A stretch of DNA of 64,000 bases, from assembly GCF_022179405.1 (NCBI RefSeq), contig NZ_BPQT01000033.1, positions 62,001 to 126,000 on the forward strand. The letters are read 5' to 3'. Under the pieces are notes generated by a model. That model saw only the letters and a list, made by a program, of their open reading frames with translations. It was not told the origin of the DNA and ran no database searches. Below, piece by piece: positions 1 through 8,812 of the stretch. Each line of letters begins with the position of its first letter. Positions within the stretch are counted from its first letter, which is position 1. The position numbers and the translations under genes were made by a program. The stretch is from Methylobacterium marchantiae (GTDB lineage: Bacteria > Pseudomonadota > Alphaproteobacteria > Rhizobiales > Beijerinckiaceae).

Positions 1-853
1 TGACCGCCTGGACGTCGTTGGGGGTGATCGGCTTCAAGGCGCGCAGCACCTTCAGCTTCTCGTCGCGTACGGAATTGGCGTCGAGGGTGAGCGGGCTCTC
101 CATCGCCATCAGGCAGAGGAGCTGGAGCAGGTGGTTCTGCACCATGTCGCGCAGGGCGCCCGACGTGTCGTAATAGCCGGCCCGACCCTCGACACCCACC
201 GTCTCGCCCACGGTGATCTGGACGTGGTCGATCACGTCCGCCGTCCAAAGCCGCTCAAAAATGGTGTTGGCAAAGCGCAGGGCCAGGAGGTTCTGCACCG
301 TCTCCTTGCCGAGGTAGTGGTCGATGCGGAAGATCTGCTCCTCGGGGAAGACCTCGCCGACGGCGTCGTTGATGGCGCGGGCGGATTTCAAATCCTTGCC
401 GATGGGCTTCTCCAGCACCACGCGGGACTTCTCGCCGATGAGCCCATGGCTGGCGAGGTTGCGGCAGATCGAGCCGTAGAGGTCGGGCGAGGTCGCGAGG
501 TAGTACGGGCGCACCTGATCCGGCCGCTCGGCGAGCCTGGCGGCGAGATCGTCCCAGCCGTCGTCGCCGGCCCCGTCCACCGCCACGTAGTCGAGATGGT
601 CGAGGAAGGCGGCGAGCTTCTCCTCGTCGAGGTCGCGCGCCGGAACGAAGCGCTTGAGGGCGTCGCGCGCCCGTTCGCGAAACGCCTCGACGCTCATCTC
701 GGAGCGGGACGCGCCGATGATGCGGCTGGTGCCGGGAATCTGGCCGTCCTTGAAGCGGTAATACAGCGCCGGCAGCAGCTTGCGCGTCGTCAGATCGCCG
801 GTGGCACCGAACACGACGCAATCGAAAGAGGCAACTGGGATGATGGTGGCCAA
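1..853 (-). CDS. zwf: Glucose-6-phosphate 1-dehydrogenase, 5' part (runs off left edge)
   Basis: This enzyme oxidises glucose 6-phosphate to 6-phosphogluconolactone with NAD(P)+, the first step of the oxidative pentose phosphate and Entner-Doudoroff routes. About 284 N-terminal residues are visible. They include the dinucleotide-binding stretch FGATGDLT (residues 15-22), the EKPIGKDL segment (about 148-155) and the active-site motif RIDHYLGKE (about 176-184). The frame is open to the edge, so the C-terminal 200 or so residues lie outside. No ATG fits: the reading frame begins at a TTG (853-851) with GGGAG 7 bases upstream, so TTG is the best start. It follows an SDR gene on the same strand by 180 bp, so co-transcription is uncertain. 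The family call is firm; cofactor preference cannot be read. Confidence 0.93.
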   Translation of the reverse strand, partial: MATIIPVASFDCVVFGATGDLTTRKLLPALYYRFKDGQIPGTSRIIGASRSEMSVEAFRERARDALKRFVPARDLDEEKLAAFLDHLDYVAVDGAGDDGWDDLAARLAERPDQVRPYYLATSPDLYGSICRNLASHGLIGEKSRVVLEKPIGKDLKSARAINDAVGEVFPEEQIFRIDHYLGKETVQNLLALRFANTIFERLWTADVIDHVQITVGETVGVEGRAGYYDTSGALRDMVQNHLLQLLCLMAMESPLTLDANSVRDEKLKVLRALKPITPNDVQAV

Positions 854-1033
854 AGGGCGGCTCCCGTTCTGATATCCCCGAGGACGGGGCTGTTGCCGTG
901 GATCACCTGGGTGAGGACCGGCATCCGGCCCCCGCCATGCAAGGCATTCGCCAGGATGAAGACGAAGGATCGATGGCGAGGCTCGCGCAGAAGCTGCGGC
1001 AGGGCAACCGGCTCCCATGAAGGCGAAGCGCGC

Positions 1034-1864
1034 TCAGCTCATATGACGCTTGAATGCCTCGGCATAGTCCGGGTGCCAGCGCGAGAGCGCGGGCCGGTTC
1101 TCGATGACGTCGCCCGCTGCCCAGGCGATCCGCTTCTCGTCCTGCGCGCGGGTGGTCTCGTTGTCGGGGCAGAGGATGTAGAAGTCGCCCCGCCCCATCG
1201 CCTCGACCAGGAATTCCACCGTCTCCTCCGGCGTCCAGGCGCCGTCGGGCTTCTCGGCCACGCCGCGCGCCCTGGTGAGGCCGGTATAGACGAAACCGGG
1301 GATGAGGAGATGGGCGCTCACCCTGGCGCCGTCGCGGCCGCGCAGGTCGTGGGCCAGCGCCTCGGCGAGCACCTTCACCCCAGCCTTCGAGACGTTGTAG
1401 GGCGTGTTGCCCGGCGGCGTGGTGATCCCCTGTTTCGACCCGGTGACGACGATCGCGCCGGGCTCCCCCGCCTCGATCATCGCGGGTACGAAGGCCTGGA
1501 TGCCGTTGACGACGCCCCAGAGGTTGGTGTCGAGGATGCGCCGCCAGGTCGCCTCGTCCGAGAACAACTTGCCGCCCGCCTCGATCCCGGCATTGAGCAT
1601 GACGATGGCGGGTGCCGCGCCGGCGGCCTCGCGCAAGGCCTCCAGATCCTCGCGCCGGCCGACATCGGTGGGACGGGCCAGGATGTCGGCGCCCGTCGCC
1701 GCGATCTCCGCGCGCGCCGTCTCCAGCGCCTCGCCGGGCAGGTCGGCCAGGACGACCCGCATGCCGGCCGAAGCGAAGCGCCTGGCCGCGGCGAGCCCGA
1801 TGCCGCTCGCGGCCCCCGTCACGACGGCGGTAGCGCCCGGCCGGATCGCGGGATGATGGATCAT
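1034..1864 (-). CDS. SDR family NAD(P)-dependent oxidoreductase
   Basis: A 276-residue classical short-chain dehydrogenase/reductase. The cofactor motif TGAASGIG lies near residue 16, an NAG-type motif (LNAGIE) in the middle, and the catalytic Tyr-x3-Lys pair as YNVSK. The C-terminal part is longer than in minimal SDRs. An in-frame GTG exists 18 bases further upstream, but the ATG at 1864 has a GGGGAG Shine-Dalgarno sequence 8 bases before it and is preferred. The gene lies upstream of zwf on the same strand and diverges from an L,D-transpeptidase across 145 bp. The substrate cannot be deduced from sequence. Confidence 0.85.
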   Translation of the reverse strand: MIHHPAIRPGATAVVTGAASGIGLAAARRFASAGMRVVLADLPGEALETARAEIAATGADILARPTDVGRREDLEALREAAGAAPAIVMLNAGIEAGGKLFSDEATWRRILDTNLWGVVNGIQAFVPAMIEAGEPGAIVVTGSKQGITTPPGNTPYNVSKAGVKVLAEALAHDLRGRDGARVSAHLLIPGFVYTGLTRARGVAEKPDGAWTPEETVEFLVEAMGRGDFYILCPDNETTRAQDEKRIAWAAGDVIENRPALSRWHPDYAEAFKRHMS

Positions 1865-2009
1865 GGTCGCGTCTCCCCTCACGTTTCGCGTCCGGCGGGA
1901 GGTAGGGCGCCGCGCCCGGTTTTGTCAGGGCCTCGCATCGGCGACGGGGAGGGACTTGGTAACCATCCCACCCGCATGATCCGGCGACATCTGATTACGA
2001 GGCCTGCTT

Positions 2010-3554
2010 GTGTCGTCGCGTCGCGTCGCGTTCCCCTCGATCCTGCGTGCCGGCCTGTCGCCGCTCGCCCTGATTCTGTGCCTCGCCGGGGCGCGGGCCG
2101 AACCGGCGCCGCCTCCGGCCAGCCCCGAACCACCGCCGGCCGCCAAGCCGGCGGCACCTGCGCCGAAGGCCGAGGCGCCGGCAAGTACCGGTGCGCCGGC
2201 CGCCCTTCCCGTCGCCCAGGGGGCCGAGCCGGCACCGGCGGCACCGAAGAAATCGCGCGAACTGCCGCCCTTAGTGGTGGCGCGGGTGTCGGACGATCCG
2301 GTCCCGACCCTCGCGCCCTCGACCTTCCTCGATACGTTCCGCATGGCCGAGCGCTACCAGGGCATCGTCGATGCCGGCGGCTGGGGCACGCTGCCAGCCG
2401 ATCTGACGATCAAGCCCGGTGCCCGCGACCCCAACATCCCGGCACTTCGCCGGCACCTCGTCCTCACCGGCGACCTGCCGGCCGGCGTACCGAGTTCGGA
2501 TCAGCTCGATCCCGTTCTCGTTTCCGCGGTAAAGGCGTTCCAGGCCCGCCACGGATTGCCCGAGACCGGCCTCGTCGGCCGCCAGACCGTGGCCGCGCTC
2601 AACGTGCCGGCGGCCACGCGGCAGCGCCAGCTCTCGGCCTCGGCGACCCGGCAGATCGGCTCGAACTTTCCTTACGGTGATCGCTACGTGGTGGTGAACA
2701 TCCCCTCCGCCACTGTGGAGGCGGTGGAGCGCGGCGTCGTGGTGCGCCGCTACGTGGCCGTGGTCGGCAAACCCGACAAGGCGACGCCACGGATCGAGGC
2801 GCGGATCACCGACGTGAACCTCAACCCGACCTGGACCCTGCCGGTCTCGATCATCAAAAAGGAGATCATCCCGAAGATGCGCAAGGATCCGGGCTACCTC
2901 GCCCGCGAGCGCATCCGCATCCTCGGCCCCGGCGGCGTCGAGGTCGATCCGACGACGATCGACTGGGCCGGCGAGAAGGCGGCCAATTACACGCTGCGCC
3001 AGGATTCCGGCCTCGACAACTCCCTCGGCCAGGTCCGCATCGACATGCCGAACAAGCAGGCCGTCTACATGCACGACACCCCGTCGAAATCGCTCTTCGC
3101 CCGCGAAGTGCGGTTCCATTCGCATGGCTGCGTGCGGGTGGCGCAGGTGAAGGAACTCGCCGGCTGGCTGCTCGAAGGCACGCCCGGCCCGAACGGCGCC
3201 GGCTCGACCTGGGGACCGATCGAGATCGAGACCAGCATCGCCACCAACGAACGCGTCGACATCAAGCTGCCGAAGCAGATCCCGGTGACCTTTGTCTATC
3301 TCACCGGCTACGCCACCCCGGACGGACGGGCGCATTTCCGCGACGACATCTACGGGATCGACAGCCCCCCGGTGGGAGCGCCGGCTCCGGTCCCCGATGT
3401 GGTGACGACGGGCTCGGTGACACCGAAGCGCCCTGCCCCGGCCGCTCCCGCGAAGGCGGCGCGATCCGCGCCGGTGCCGCAGAGGACCGCAGAGAGCGGA
3501 ATGATGCCGCCCGGTCTCGTTCCCGGCAAGGCGGGGCGGCCGGCGATCGACTGA
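2010..3554 (+). CDS. YcbB/LdtD-like L,D-transpeptidase (peptidoglycan 3-3 crosslinking)
   Basis: A 514-residue periplasmic enzyme of the YkuD family that makes 3-3 crosslinks in peptidoglycan. It starts with a hydrophobic signal segment ending near ARA (about residue 30). A Pro/Ala-rich linker follows (30-85), then a peptidoglycan-binding-type domain (about 125-200, with VKAFQARHGL). The catalytic domain contains MHDTPSKSLF and the active-site motif HSHGCVRV, whose Cys is the nucleophile. The MHDTPSK segment and overall layout resemble the YcbB/LdtD subgroup. The C-terminus is another low-complexity Pro/Ala tail. Translation starts at a GTG at 2010; the start is the least certain part. The gene is single and divergent from the SDR gene. 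Confidence 0.88.
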   Translation: MSSRRVAFPSILRAGLSPLALILCLAGARAEPAPPPASPEPPPAAKPAAPAPKAEAPASTGAPAALPVAQGAEPAPAAPKKSRELPPLVVARVSDDPVPTLAPSTFLDTFRMAERYQGIVDAGGWGTLPADLTIKPGARDPNIPALRRHLVLTGDLPAGVPSSDQLDPVLVSAVKAFQARHGLPETGLVGRQTVAALNVPAATRQRQLSASATRQIGSNFPYGDRYVVVNIPSATVEAVERGVVVRRYVAVVGKPDKATPRIEARITDVNLNPTWTLPVSIIKKEIIPKMRKDPGYLARERIRILGPGGVEVDPTTIDWAGEKAANYTLRQDSGLDNSLGQVRIDMPNKQAVYMHDTPSKSLFAREVRFHSHGCVRVAQVKELAGWLLEGTPGPNGAGSTWGPIEIETSIATNERVDIKLPKQIPVTFVYLTGYATPDGRAHFRDDIYGIDSPPVGAPAPVPDVVTTGSVTPKRPAPAAPAKAARSAPVPQRTAESGMMPPGLVPGKAGRPAID

Positions 3555-3568
3555 CCGGCCGGCCCGGG

Positions 3569-3943
3569 TCAGCCGCGCTGCAGCAGTTCGATACGGACTC
3601 CGTCCGGCCCGTCGAGAAAGGCGGTGCGCAATCCGGGACGCACGTCCGTGATGTCGAAGACGAAGCCGATCCCGCGCTTTTTCAGGTCGGCGACCGCGCC
3701 CTCGATGTCGTCCACTGCCAGACCGATATGTTCGATGCCCCGGTTCGGAGGCTTGGCCGCAGGGCCCGCCTCGGGCGCCTGCTCGATGAAGAGGGTGAGC
3801 CCGCCGAGGTCGAGGACGACGCGCGTCACGGACTCACCGCCTTCGCGGGCGACTTCGCGCGCCCCGAAGGTCTCGACGTAGAACAGCCCGGCCTTCACCG
3901 CATCGAGGCTGCGCAGGTGGAGGTGTTCGAAGCGGAAGGTCAT
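3569..3943 (-). CDS. VOC (glyoxalase/bleomycin-resistance fold) family protein
   Basis: A small 124-residue protein of the vicinal oxygen chelate superfamily. Two beta-alpha-beta-beta-beta units can be followed: FEHLHLRSLD at the N-terminus and GIEHIGLAVDDIEGA near residue 70. C-terminal FLDGPDGVRIELLQ is typical of methylmalonyl-CoA epimerase and glyoxalase-like VOC members. Candidate metal ligands are the His in the first strand, the His in IEHIGLAV and the Glu in IELLQ. A TTG start lies 18 bases upstream, but the ATG at 3943 has GGGGA 5 bases before it. It is convergent with the L,D-transpeptidase (14 bp gap). The methylmalonyl-CoA-related meaB is about 2 kb away, so epimerase activity is possible but not shown. 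Confidence 0.8.
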   Translation of the reverse strand: MTFRFEHLHLRSLDAVKAGLFYVETFGAREVAREGGESVTRVVLDLGGLTLFIEQAPEAGPAAKPPNRGIEHIGLAVDDIEGAVADLKKRGIGFVFDITDVRPGLRTAFLDGPDGVRIELLQRG

Positions 3944-4024
3944 CGCCGTCCCCGTCAGCAATCGCGAGCAGCCGATCGCGGCCCGATCGCCCCGGAAGGG
4001 ACCGGGCCGCGATCAACCTGAGTC

Positions 4025-4381
4025 TTACGAATCGAGGCCGGCATCCTCGTCGATGTCCACCAGGAACACGATGTCCGCATCGTCCTCCTCGTCCTCGTCC
4101 TCGTCGGGCTCCTCGGCGCTCTTGGCGTGGCGCATGTCGGGCTCGAACGGGGCGTCCTCCTCCGAATCGTCCTCTGCCAGCGCGTCCTCGAAGATCTCGA
4201 TCTCGTCCTCGGTGGCCGGGCGGATCTTGAGTTCGGAGGTGCCGTTCCACAGCACCTTGCCGTCGCTCTTCATCGCCTGGATGTCTTCCTTGAAGCCGTC
4301 GCAGGTGAACAGGTCGCGAGCCGTCTCTTCGGTCCCGTTGATGACCGCGATGGCCACGCCATCGATATCGAGTGTGAACAT
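4025..4381 (-). CDS. Highly acidic conserved hypothetical protein
   Basis: A 118-residue protein of unknown function. The first 60 or so residues form a small mixed domain beginning MFTLDIDGVAIAVING. The C-terminal half is extremely acidic, with runs of Asp/Glu (EEPDEDEDEEDDAD), and ends IVFLVDIDEDAGLDS. There is no signal peptide or membrane segment. The frame stays open further upstream, but the ATG at 4381 has TGAGGA 8 bases before it, which fixes the start. It sits between a VOC protein and an alpha/beta hydrolase on the same strand. Acidic tails of this kind can mimic nucleic acid or bind cations or chaperones; none of this is shown. Confidence 0.65.
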   Translation of the reverse strand: MFTLDIDGVAIAVINGTEETARDLFTCDGFKEDIQAMKSDGKVLWNGTSELKIRPATEDEIEIFEDALAEDDSEEDAPFEPDMRHAKSAEEPDEDEDEEDDADIVFLVDIDEDAGLDS

Positions 4382-4568
4382 CGCACAATCCTCATTCTGG
4401 GCGCGCCGGAGGGCGGCCGCGTCGGCGAGGGAATCGTCAGCCCGACCGCCGCTCGTGTAGGGGCGAACGCACGCGAGGCCAAGGGCCGTCGCGAGGCATT
4501 CAGGGCTTATCCGCGAGCCATATCGGTGAGCCTCGTCGGCGAGCCGTGCCAGAGTCCCAGCCCGACGG

Positions 4569-5621
4569 TCAGGCCCCGCCGGCCGCACGTCCGATCGCGC
4601 GCTTCACCACGCCCTGCACGTCCGGATTGGACAGGAACAGGTCGTGGTTGATGAGCCCGCCGCCGTAATCGGAGGCGTCGGCGACGCGCACGCCGAGCGC
4701 TTCCAGCCGTTCGCGGTCGGCCGCCCCCGCACGGACGACGCCGCCGGCGATGGCGCCCGAAAGTTCCAGCGCCCGGTCGTTGGTGGAGGAAATCACCGTG
4801 ATCTTCGACACGTCCGGCCCCATCCGCTCCACCGCACCGGTGAAGAGATCGATGTCGATGTCGGGAGCGGCGAGCACGATGGCGCCGATGCGCGACATCG
4901 CCGCCTCGCCGGCCTCGGCGCGCAGCATGCGGATTGTCTCGAGGGTCAGCAGCGTCCCCATGGAATGGGCGACGATGTTGATGCGCCCGCCGGAGGGCGA
5001 GCTCGCCAGCGCCTTGAGGAGATCCTCGAACGCGTCACGCGACCACAGAGCGCTCTCGCGGTCGTAGCCATAATCGAAGGTGGCGGCGGCCGAGGGCCAG
5101 GTGAACAGGGCCGAGGCCCCACGGAAATGGATGCCGTCGGAGAGCCTGGCCGCGCTCACCGCCGCCGAAGCGAAGCTCTCGCGGTAGCCGTGGACGTAGA
5201 TCAGCACGTCACGCCCGAAGGCGGCCTGGGTGAAAGCCGCGGCGGCGCCCGCCCCCGTCTCCACCTGCGGCACGGCCGCCACCGCCCAATCCCCGCTGAC
5301 CACGGAGGAGACCTTGCCGATGAGCGAACGGTCGGGCGCCGAGAGGCGCACCTCGGCGAAACTCAGGCCGCGTCCGCGCTCGGAGCTGAAATACGGGCTC
5401 TTGGGCGGGCTGCCCACGGGCTTGCGCGTGGTCGCCACCAGCAGGATCGGGCTGACGTCGAGATTCGATTGCCGCTCCGGACCGGTGCCGCCGGTGACGA
5501 GGCCGTCCGTGACACAGCCGGCGAGCCCCGGCGTCACGCTGGCGACGCCCATGAGCGCGGCGGCGCGGATCAGCGAGCGGCGGGTCGGCGCTGTCGTCCC
5601 GGTCATGGTGTTTCGGATCAT
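4569..5621 (-). CDS. Alpha/beta hydrolase lipoprotein (DUF900-like esterase)
   Basis: A 350-residue exported hydrolase. The N-terminus carries a twin-arginine-like stretch (TRRSLIRAAALMG) followed by the lipobox LAGC, so it is likely an anchored lipoprotein. The hydrolase core has the nucleophile elbow AHSMG (near residue 220), an upstream strand VLIYVHGYRESF typical of DUF900/COG4782 esterases, and a late INHDLFL segment that may give the catalytic His. A second possible ATG lies 15 bases downstream; neither has a clear Shine-Dalgarno sequence, so the start is approximate. It diverges from meaB across about 220 bp. The substrate is unknown. Confidence 0.82.
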   Translation of the reverse strand: MIRNTMTGTTAPTRRSLIRAAALMGVASVTPGLAGCVTDGLVTGGTGPERQSNLDVSPILLVATTRKPVGSPPKSPYFSSERGRGLSFAEVRLSAPDRSLIGKVSSVVSGDWAVAAVPQVETGAGAAAAFTQAAFGRDVLIYVHGYRESFASAAVSAARLSDGIHFRGASALFTWPSAAATFDYGYDRESALWSRDAFEDLLKALASSPSGGRINIVAHSMGTLLTLETIRMLRAEAGEAAMSRIGAIVLAAPDIDIDLFTGAVERMGPDVSKITVISSTNDRALELSGAIAGGVVRAGAADRERLEALGVRVADASDYGGGLINHDLFLSNPDVQGVVKRAIGRAAGGA

Positions 5622-5840
5622 GGCGTATCGGCGGCCTCATGATGGCCCGGCGCTTCGAGCGCCCGGCCCCTCGTCCTACCCTGTCGCCGACGATCGTGAC
5701 CATGGCAGGGCGCGGGCGTGGCGGGAGGCGATGTGAATAGCGGGCAGAGGCCGGCCTGTGGCCCAGGGGGTACAGGGGCGCAGACGCCAAACGCGCGCAC
5801 CCTCTCGACGAAACCGGGCCGGCCCGGCATGAAGGGGCTC

Positions 5841-6833
5841 ATGGCAACACCCCCCTCCCTCGATCTCGACTCCCTGCGCGAGCGCCTGCTCGCGGGCGAC
5901 CGCGCAGCCCTGGCGCGGGCGATCACCCTCGCGGAATCGAAACGGGCCGATCATCGCGCGGCGGCGCGCGACCTCATCGATGCGGTGCTGCCGCAGACCG
6001 GCACGGCGATCCGCGTCGGCATCACCGGCGTGCCGGGTGTCGGCAAGTCCACCACCATCGACAATCTCGGAGCCAATCTCACCGCCGCCGGCCACAAGGT
6101 GGCGGTGCTGGCGGTGGACCCGTCCTCCAGCCGTACCGGCGGCTCGATCCTCGGCGACAAGACCCGGATGGCGCAGCTGGCGCTCGATCCCAACGCCTTC
6201 ATCCGCCCATCCCCCTCGTCGGGAACCCTCGGGGGCGTGGCGGCCAAGACCCGCGAGACCATGCTGCTCTGCGAGGCGGCGGGGTTCGACGTGATCCTGG
6301 TGGAGACGGTGGGCGTCGGCCAGTCGGAGACGGCGGTGGCCGACCTCACCGACTTCTTCCTGGTGCTGATGCTGCCCGGCGCCGGCGACGAGCTGCAGGG
6401 CATCAAGAAGGGCATCCTCGAACTCGCCGACATGATCGCTGTCAACAAGGCCGACGATGGCGAGGGCGAGCGCCGGGCCAATGCCGCTGCCGGCGAGTAC
6501 CGCGCCGCGCTCCATATCCTCAGCGCCCCGAGTTCGAGCTGGACGCCGCCGGTGGTGACGATCTCCGGGCTGAACAACAAGCGTCTCGACGCGCTATGGG
6601 AAAAGGTGGTCGACCACCGCAACAAGCTCACCGCCACGGGCGAAATCGCCAAGAAGCGCCGGGCGCAGGACGTGAAGTGGATGTGGGCCCTCGTCCACGA
6701 GCGCCTGCACCAGCGCCTCGTCGGCTCGCCCGAGGTGCGCAAGCAGACGGCGGAGGCGGAAGCCGGCGTCGCGCGCGGCGAATCCTCCCCGGCAGCCGGC
6801 GCGGAGGCCATCGCGACGCTGATCGGGCTGTGA
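5841..6833 (+). CDS. meaB: Methylmalonyl-CoA mutase-associated GTPase MeaB
   Basis: MeaB is a G3E-family P-loop GTPase that protects B12-dependent methylmalonyl-CoA mutase from inactivation and gates cofactor loading. Methylobacteria need it for the ethylmalonyl-CoA pathway. The 330-residue protein has Walker A GVPGVGKST, the switch region DPSSSRTGGSILGDKTRM, the Walker B-like ETVGVGQSE, and the guanine-specificity motif NKAD. The frame is open 41 codons further upstream, but the start at 5841 matches the known family N-terminus (a short lead then LRERLLAGDRAALARAI). The upstream stretch is Pro/Gly-rich and unlike the family. The stop overlaps the GTG start of the next gene (pcp) by four bases. 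No mutase gene is in the window. Confidence 0.95.
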   Translation: MATPPSLDLDSLRERLLAGDRAALARAITLAESKRADHRAAARDLIDAVLPQTGTAIRVGITGVPGVGKSTTIDNLGANLTAAGHKVAVLAVDPSSSRTGGSILGDKTRMAQLALDPNAFIRPSPSSGTLGGVAAKTRETMLLCEAAGFDVILVETVGVGQSETAVADLTDFFLVLMLPGAGDELQGIKKGILELADMIAVNKADDGEGERRANAAAGEYRAALHILSAPSSSWTPPVVTISGLNNKRLDALWEKVVDHRNKLTATGEIAKKRRAQDVKWMWALVHERLHQRLVGSPEVRKQTAEAEAGVARGESSPAAGAEAIATLIGL

Positions 6834-7462
6834 CGCGGGGGCATCTCCTCGTCACCGGCTTCGGCCCCTTTCCGGGAATGCCGCGCAACCCGAGCGAGAC
6901 CCTCGCCCGACAAGTCGGGAGGATCGGCCGGCACGGCATCGCGGGGTTCCCATTGCGCACGCTGATCCTGCCCACCGCCTATGCGGCGATCCCCGAAATG
7001 CTGAAGCCGGCCCTCGCCGAGAGGCCGGCGGCCGTGCTGATGATCGGCGTCGCCGGCCGCGCCAAGCGGGTCCGCGTCGAAGCCCGCGCCGTCAACCGGA
7101 CGAGCCGGCTGTTTCCCGACGCATCGGGGCGAATGCCGGCGAAGCTCCGCCTCGACCGGGACGGGCCGGCGCAGCGCAGGGCGACGATCGCGGACCGCGC
7201 CCTCGTCGCCCTGCGGCGCCACGGGGTCGCCGCGATCCCGTCCGCGAATGCCGGGCGCTATCTCTGCAATGCCAGCTATTTTCGCGCGCTGGCGGAAACC
7301 TGCCCGGTCCTGTTCCTGCACATTCCCCCGGCGAAGCCCGGCTGGCGACGAAGGATTGGGCCGGCCCTGAAGCAGCGCGATCCCTCCGCTACGCTGCCGC
7401 GGGCGGTGACTGGAGTGGGACGCCTGATGCTCGTGGCCGCCCGGCGCCGGAACCCCGCGTAA
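6830..7462 (+). CDS. Pyroglutamyl peptidase (C15)-like protein
   Basis: A 210-residue C15-type cysteine peptidase that would remove N-terminal pyroglutamate. It begins with the family hallmark LLVTGFGPFPGMPRNPS. The expected triad positions are present: Glu in VEARAVNR, Cys in AGRYLCNASYF and His in LFLHIPPA. The proposed start is a GTG at 6830 that overlaps the meaB stop as GTGA, implying translational coupling. Calling a later codon would remove the conserved N-terminal strand. Known C15 enzymes are about 215 residues, so the length fits. Any link to MeaB beyond co-expression is unclear. Confidence 0.85.
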   Translation: MTRGHLLVTGFGPFPGMPRNPSETLARQVGRIGRHGIAGFPLRTLILPTAYAAIPEMLKPALAERPAAVLMIGVAGRAKRVRVEARAVNRTSRLFPDASGRMPAKLRLDRDGPAQRRATIADRALVALRRHGVAAIPSANAGRYLCNASYFRALAETCPVLFLHIPPAKPGWRRRIGPALKQRDPSATLPRAVTGVGRLMLVAARRRNPA

Positions 7463-7590
7463 CCCGCGCCGCCAACAAAAACGCCGCGCCATGGTGCCCT
7501 TCGGCCACTTCGCACGTTCTGTGACCATCGGATGCGGGCGCCGCCTTGGAAGCGCCGATCGCGCGTCATCGATTTTCAAGGAGCAGACCA

Positions 7591-7935
7591 ATGGTTGATA
7601 CGGATCGAGTCGTCGGAGCGGCCAAGGACCTCGGCGGCCGCGCACAGAGCGCCATCGGCGATGCCGTCGGATCGTCGCGTTCGTCGGCGGAAGGCCGCTA
7701 CCGCGAGGCCGAAGGGCGCGCCCAGGAAGTCTACGGCCAGGCCAAGGACACCCTGCGCGACGTCGCCGACAACGTCTCGGATTATGCCGGCGACGCCTAT
7801 GACCGCGGCGGCTCCTATGTCCGCGACGGCGCCCGCGCGGTGGAGAGCCGCGTCGAGGAGAACCCGCTCATCGCCTTGGTGATCGCTGGCGCCGTCGGCT
7901 ACGGCCTCGCCCTGCTGCTGCACGGCCGCCGCTGA
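7591..7935 (+). CDS. CsbD/DUF883-like amphipathic protein with C-terminal membrane helix
   Basis: A 114-residue protein made of charged, Ala/Gly-rich amphipathic repeats (for example VVGAAKDLGGRAQSAIGDAVG and GRAQEVYGQAKDTLRDVADN) resembling CsbD/YjbJ general-stress proteins. One hydrophobic helix follows near the C-terminus (PLIALVIAGAVGYGLALLL), as in DUF883/ElaB-type ribosome- or membrane-associated proteins. The ATG at 7591 has AAGGAG 7 bases upstream, so the longer in-frame start is rejected. It stands alone and is followed by a strong terminator. A role in envelope or osmotic stress is inferred from the family only. Confidence 0.75.
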   Translation: MVDTDRVVGAAKDLGGRAQSAIGDAVGSSRSSAEGRYREAEGRAQEVYGQAKDTLRDVADNVSDYAGDAYDRGGSYVRDGARAVESRVEENPLIALVIAGAVGYGLALLLHGRR

Positions 7936-7956
7936 GCCGGCACTCCGCTCCCAACG

Positions 7957-7992
7957 AGCCCGTCCCGTCATCCCGACGGGGCGGGCTTTTTG
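7957..7992 (+). terminator. Rho-independent terminator after the CsbD-like gene
   Basis: A 13-base stem (AGCCCGTCCCGTC at 7957-7969 with its complement at 7975-7987), a 5-base loop and a T-run immediately after. It lies 22 bases after the stop of the CsbD-like gene and just before the end of the convergent bdhA. Confidence 0.85.
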
Positions 7993-8000
7993 TTGCCCGC

Positions 8001-8786
8001 CTACTGCGCCGTCCAGCCACCATCCATGGGGATGTTCGCCCCGGTGATCTGGCTGGCGGCGTCCGAGCACAGGAACACGGCAAGCGCCGCCACCTGCGCC
8101 ACGGTGACGAATTCCTTGGTCGGCTGGGCGGCCAGCAGCACGTCGTTCATGACCTGCTCCTTTGTCATGCCCCGCGCCTTCATCGTGTCGGGAATCTGCG
8201 CCTCGACCAGCGGCGTCCAGACGTAGCCCGGCGAGATGCAGTTCACGGTGATGCCGTGGGTGGCGAGTTCGAGGGCCGCGGTCTTGGTGAGGCCGGCGAT
8301 GCCGTGCTTGGCCGAGACGTAGGCGGATTTGAACGGCGAGGCGACCAGCGAATGCGCCGAGGCGGTGTTGATGATCCGGCCCCATTTGCGGCTCTTCATG
8401 CCGGGGATGGCGTAGCGCATGGTGTAGAAGGCCGAGGACAGGTTGAGGGCGATGATCTGCTCCCACTTCTCCGGCGGGAAATCCTCGATCGGCGAGACGT
8501 ACTGGACGCCGGCATTGTTCACGAGCACGTCGACGGAGCCGAAGGTCTCCTCGCCCAGCCGGATCAGCCCCTCGATCTCGCCGGGCTTGGTGAGGTCGGC
8601 CGGGGAATAGGCGGCCTTCACGCCGAATTCCGCCTCGATCCCGGCGCGCTCCTTCTCGATGTCCTCCGGCTTGCCGAAACCGTTGATGACGACGTTGGCG
8701 CCCTCCTTGGCGAAGGCGCGGGCATAGGCGAGGCCGATGCCGCTGGTGGACCCCGTGACGATGGCGGTCTTGGAAGTCAGGCTCAT
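8001..8786 (-). CDS. bdhA: D-3-hydroxybutyrate dehydrogenase
   Basis: An SDR-family enzyme (261 residues) that interconverts D-3-hydroxybutyrate and acetoacetate with NAD+, the step after polyhydroxybutyrate depolymerisation. It shows TGSTSGIG near residue 12, NNAGVQYVSPIEDFP (characteristic of this subfamily), the catalytic YVSAK, and the C-terminal ending ITGANIPMDGGWTAQ that is nearly invariant in bacterial 3-hydroxybutyrate dehydrogenases. It is the last gene of the patatin-adc-bdhA operon, with a 26 bp gap after adc. Acetoacetate is the shared metabolite of the two enzymes. Confidence 0.93.
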   Translation of the reverse strand: MSLTSKTAIVTGSTSGIGLAYARAFAKEGANVVINGFGKPEDIEKERAGIEAEFGVKAAYSPADLTKPGEIEGLIRLGEETFGSVDVLVNNAGVQYVSPIEDFPPEKWEQIIALNLSSAFYTMRYAIPGMKSRKWGRIINTASAHSLVASPFKSAYVSAKHGIAGLTKTAALELATHGITVNCISPGYVWTPLVEAQIPDTMKARGMTKEQVMNDVLLAAQPTKEFVTVAQVAALAVFLCSDAASQITGANIPMDGGWTAQ

Positions 8787-8812
8787 GGAAATCTCCGTCC
8801 GTGTCGGCGCGT

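Noticed and set aside
131-2680. 849-codon open frame on the plus strand
   Set aside because: It runs antisense to zwf and the SDR gene and into the L,D-transpeptidase in another frame; composition is Arg/Gly/Pro-rich and resembles no protein. It is a high-GC shadow.
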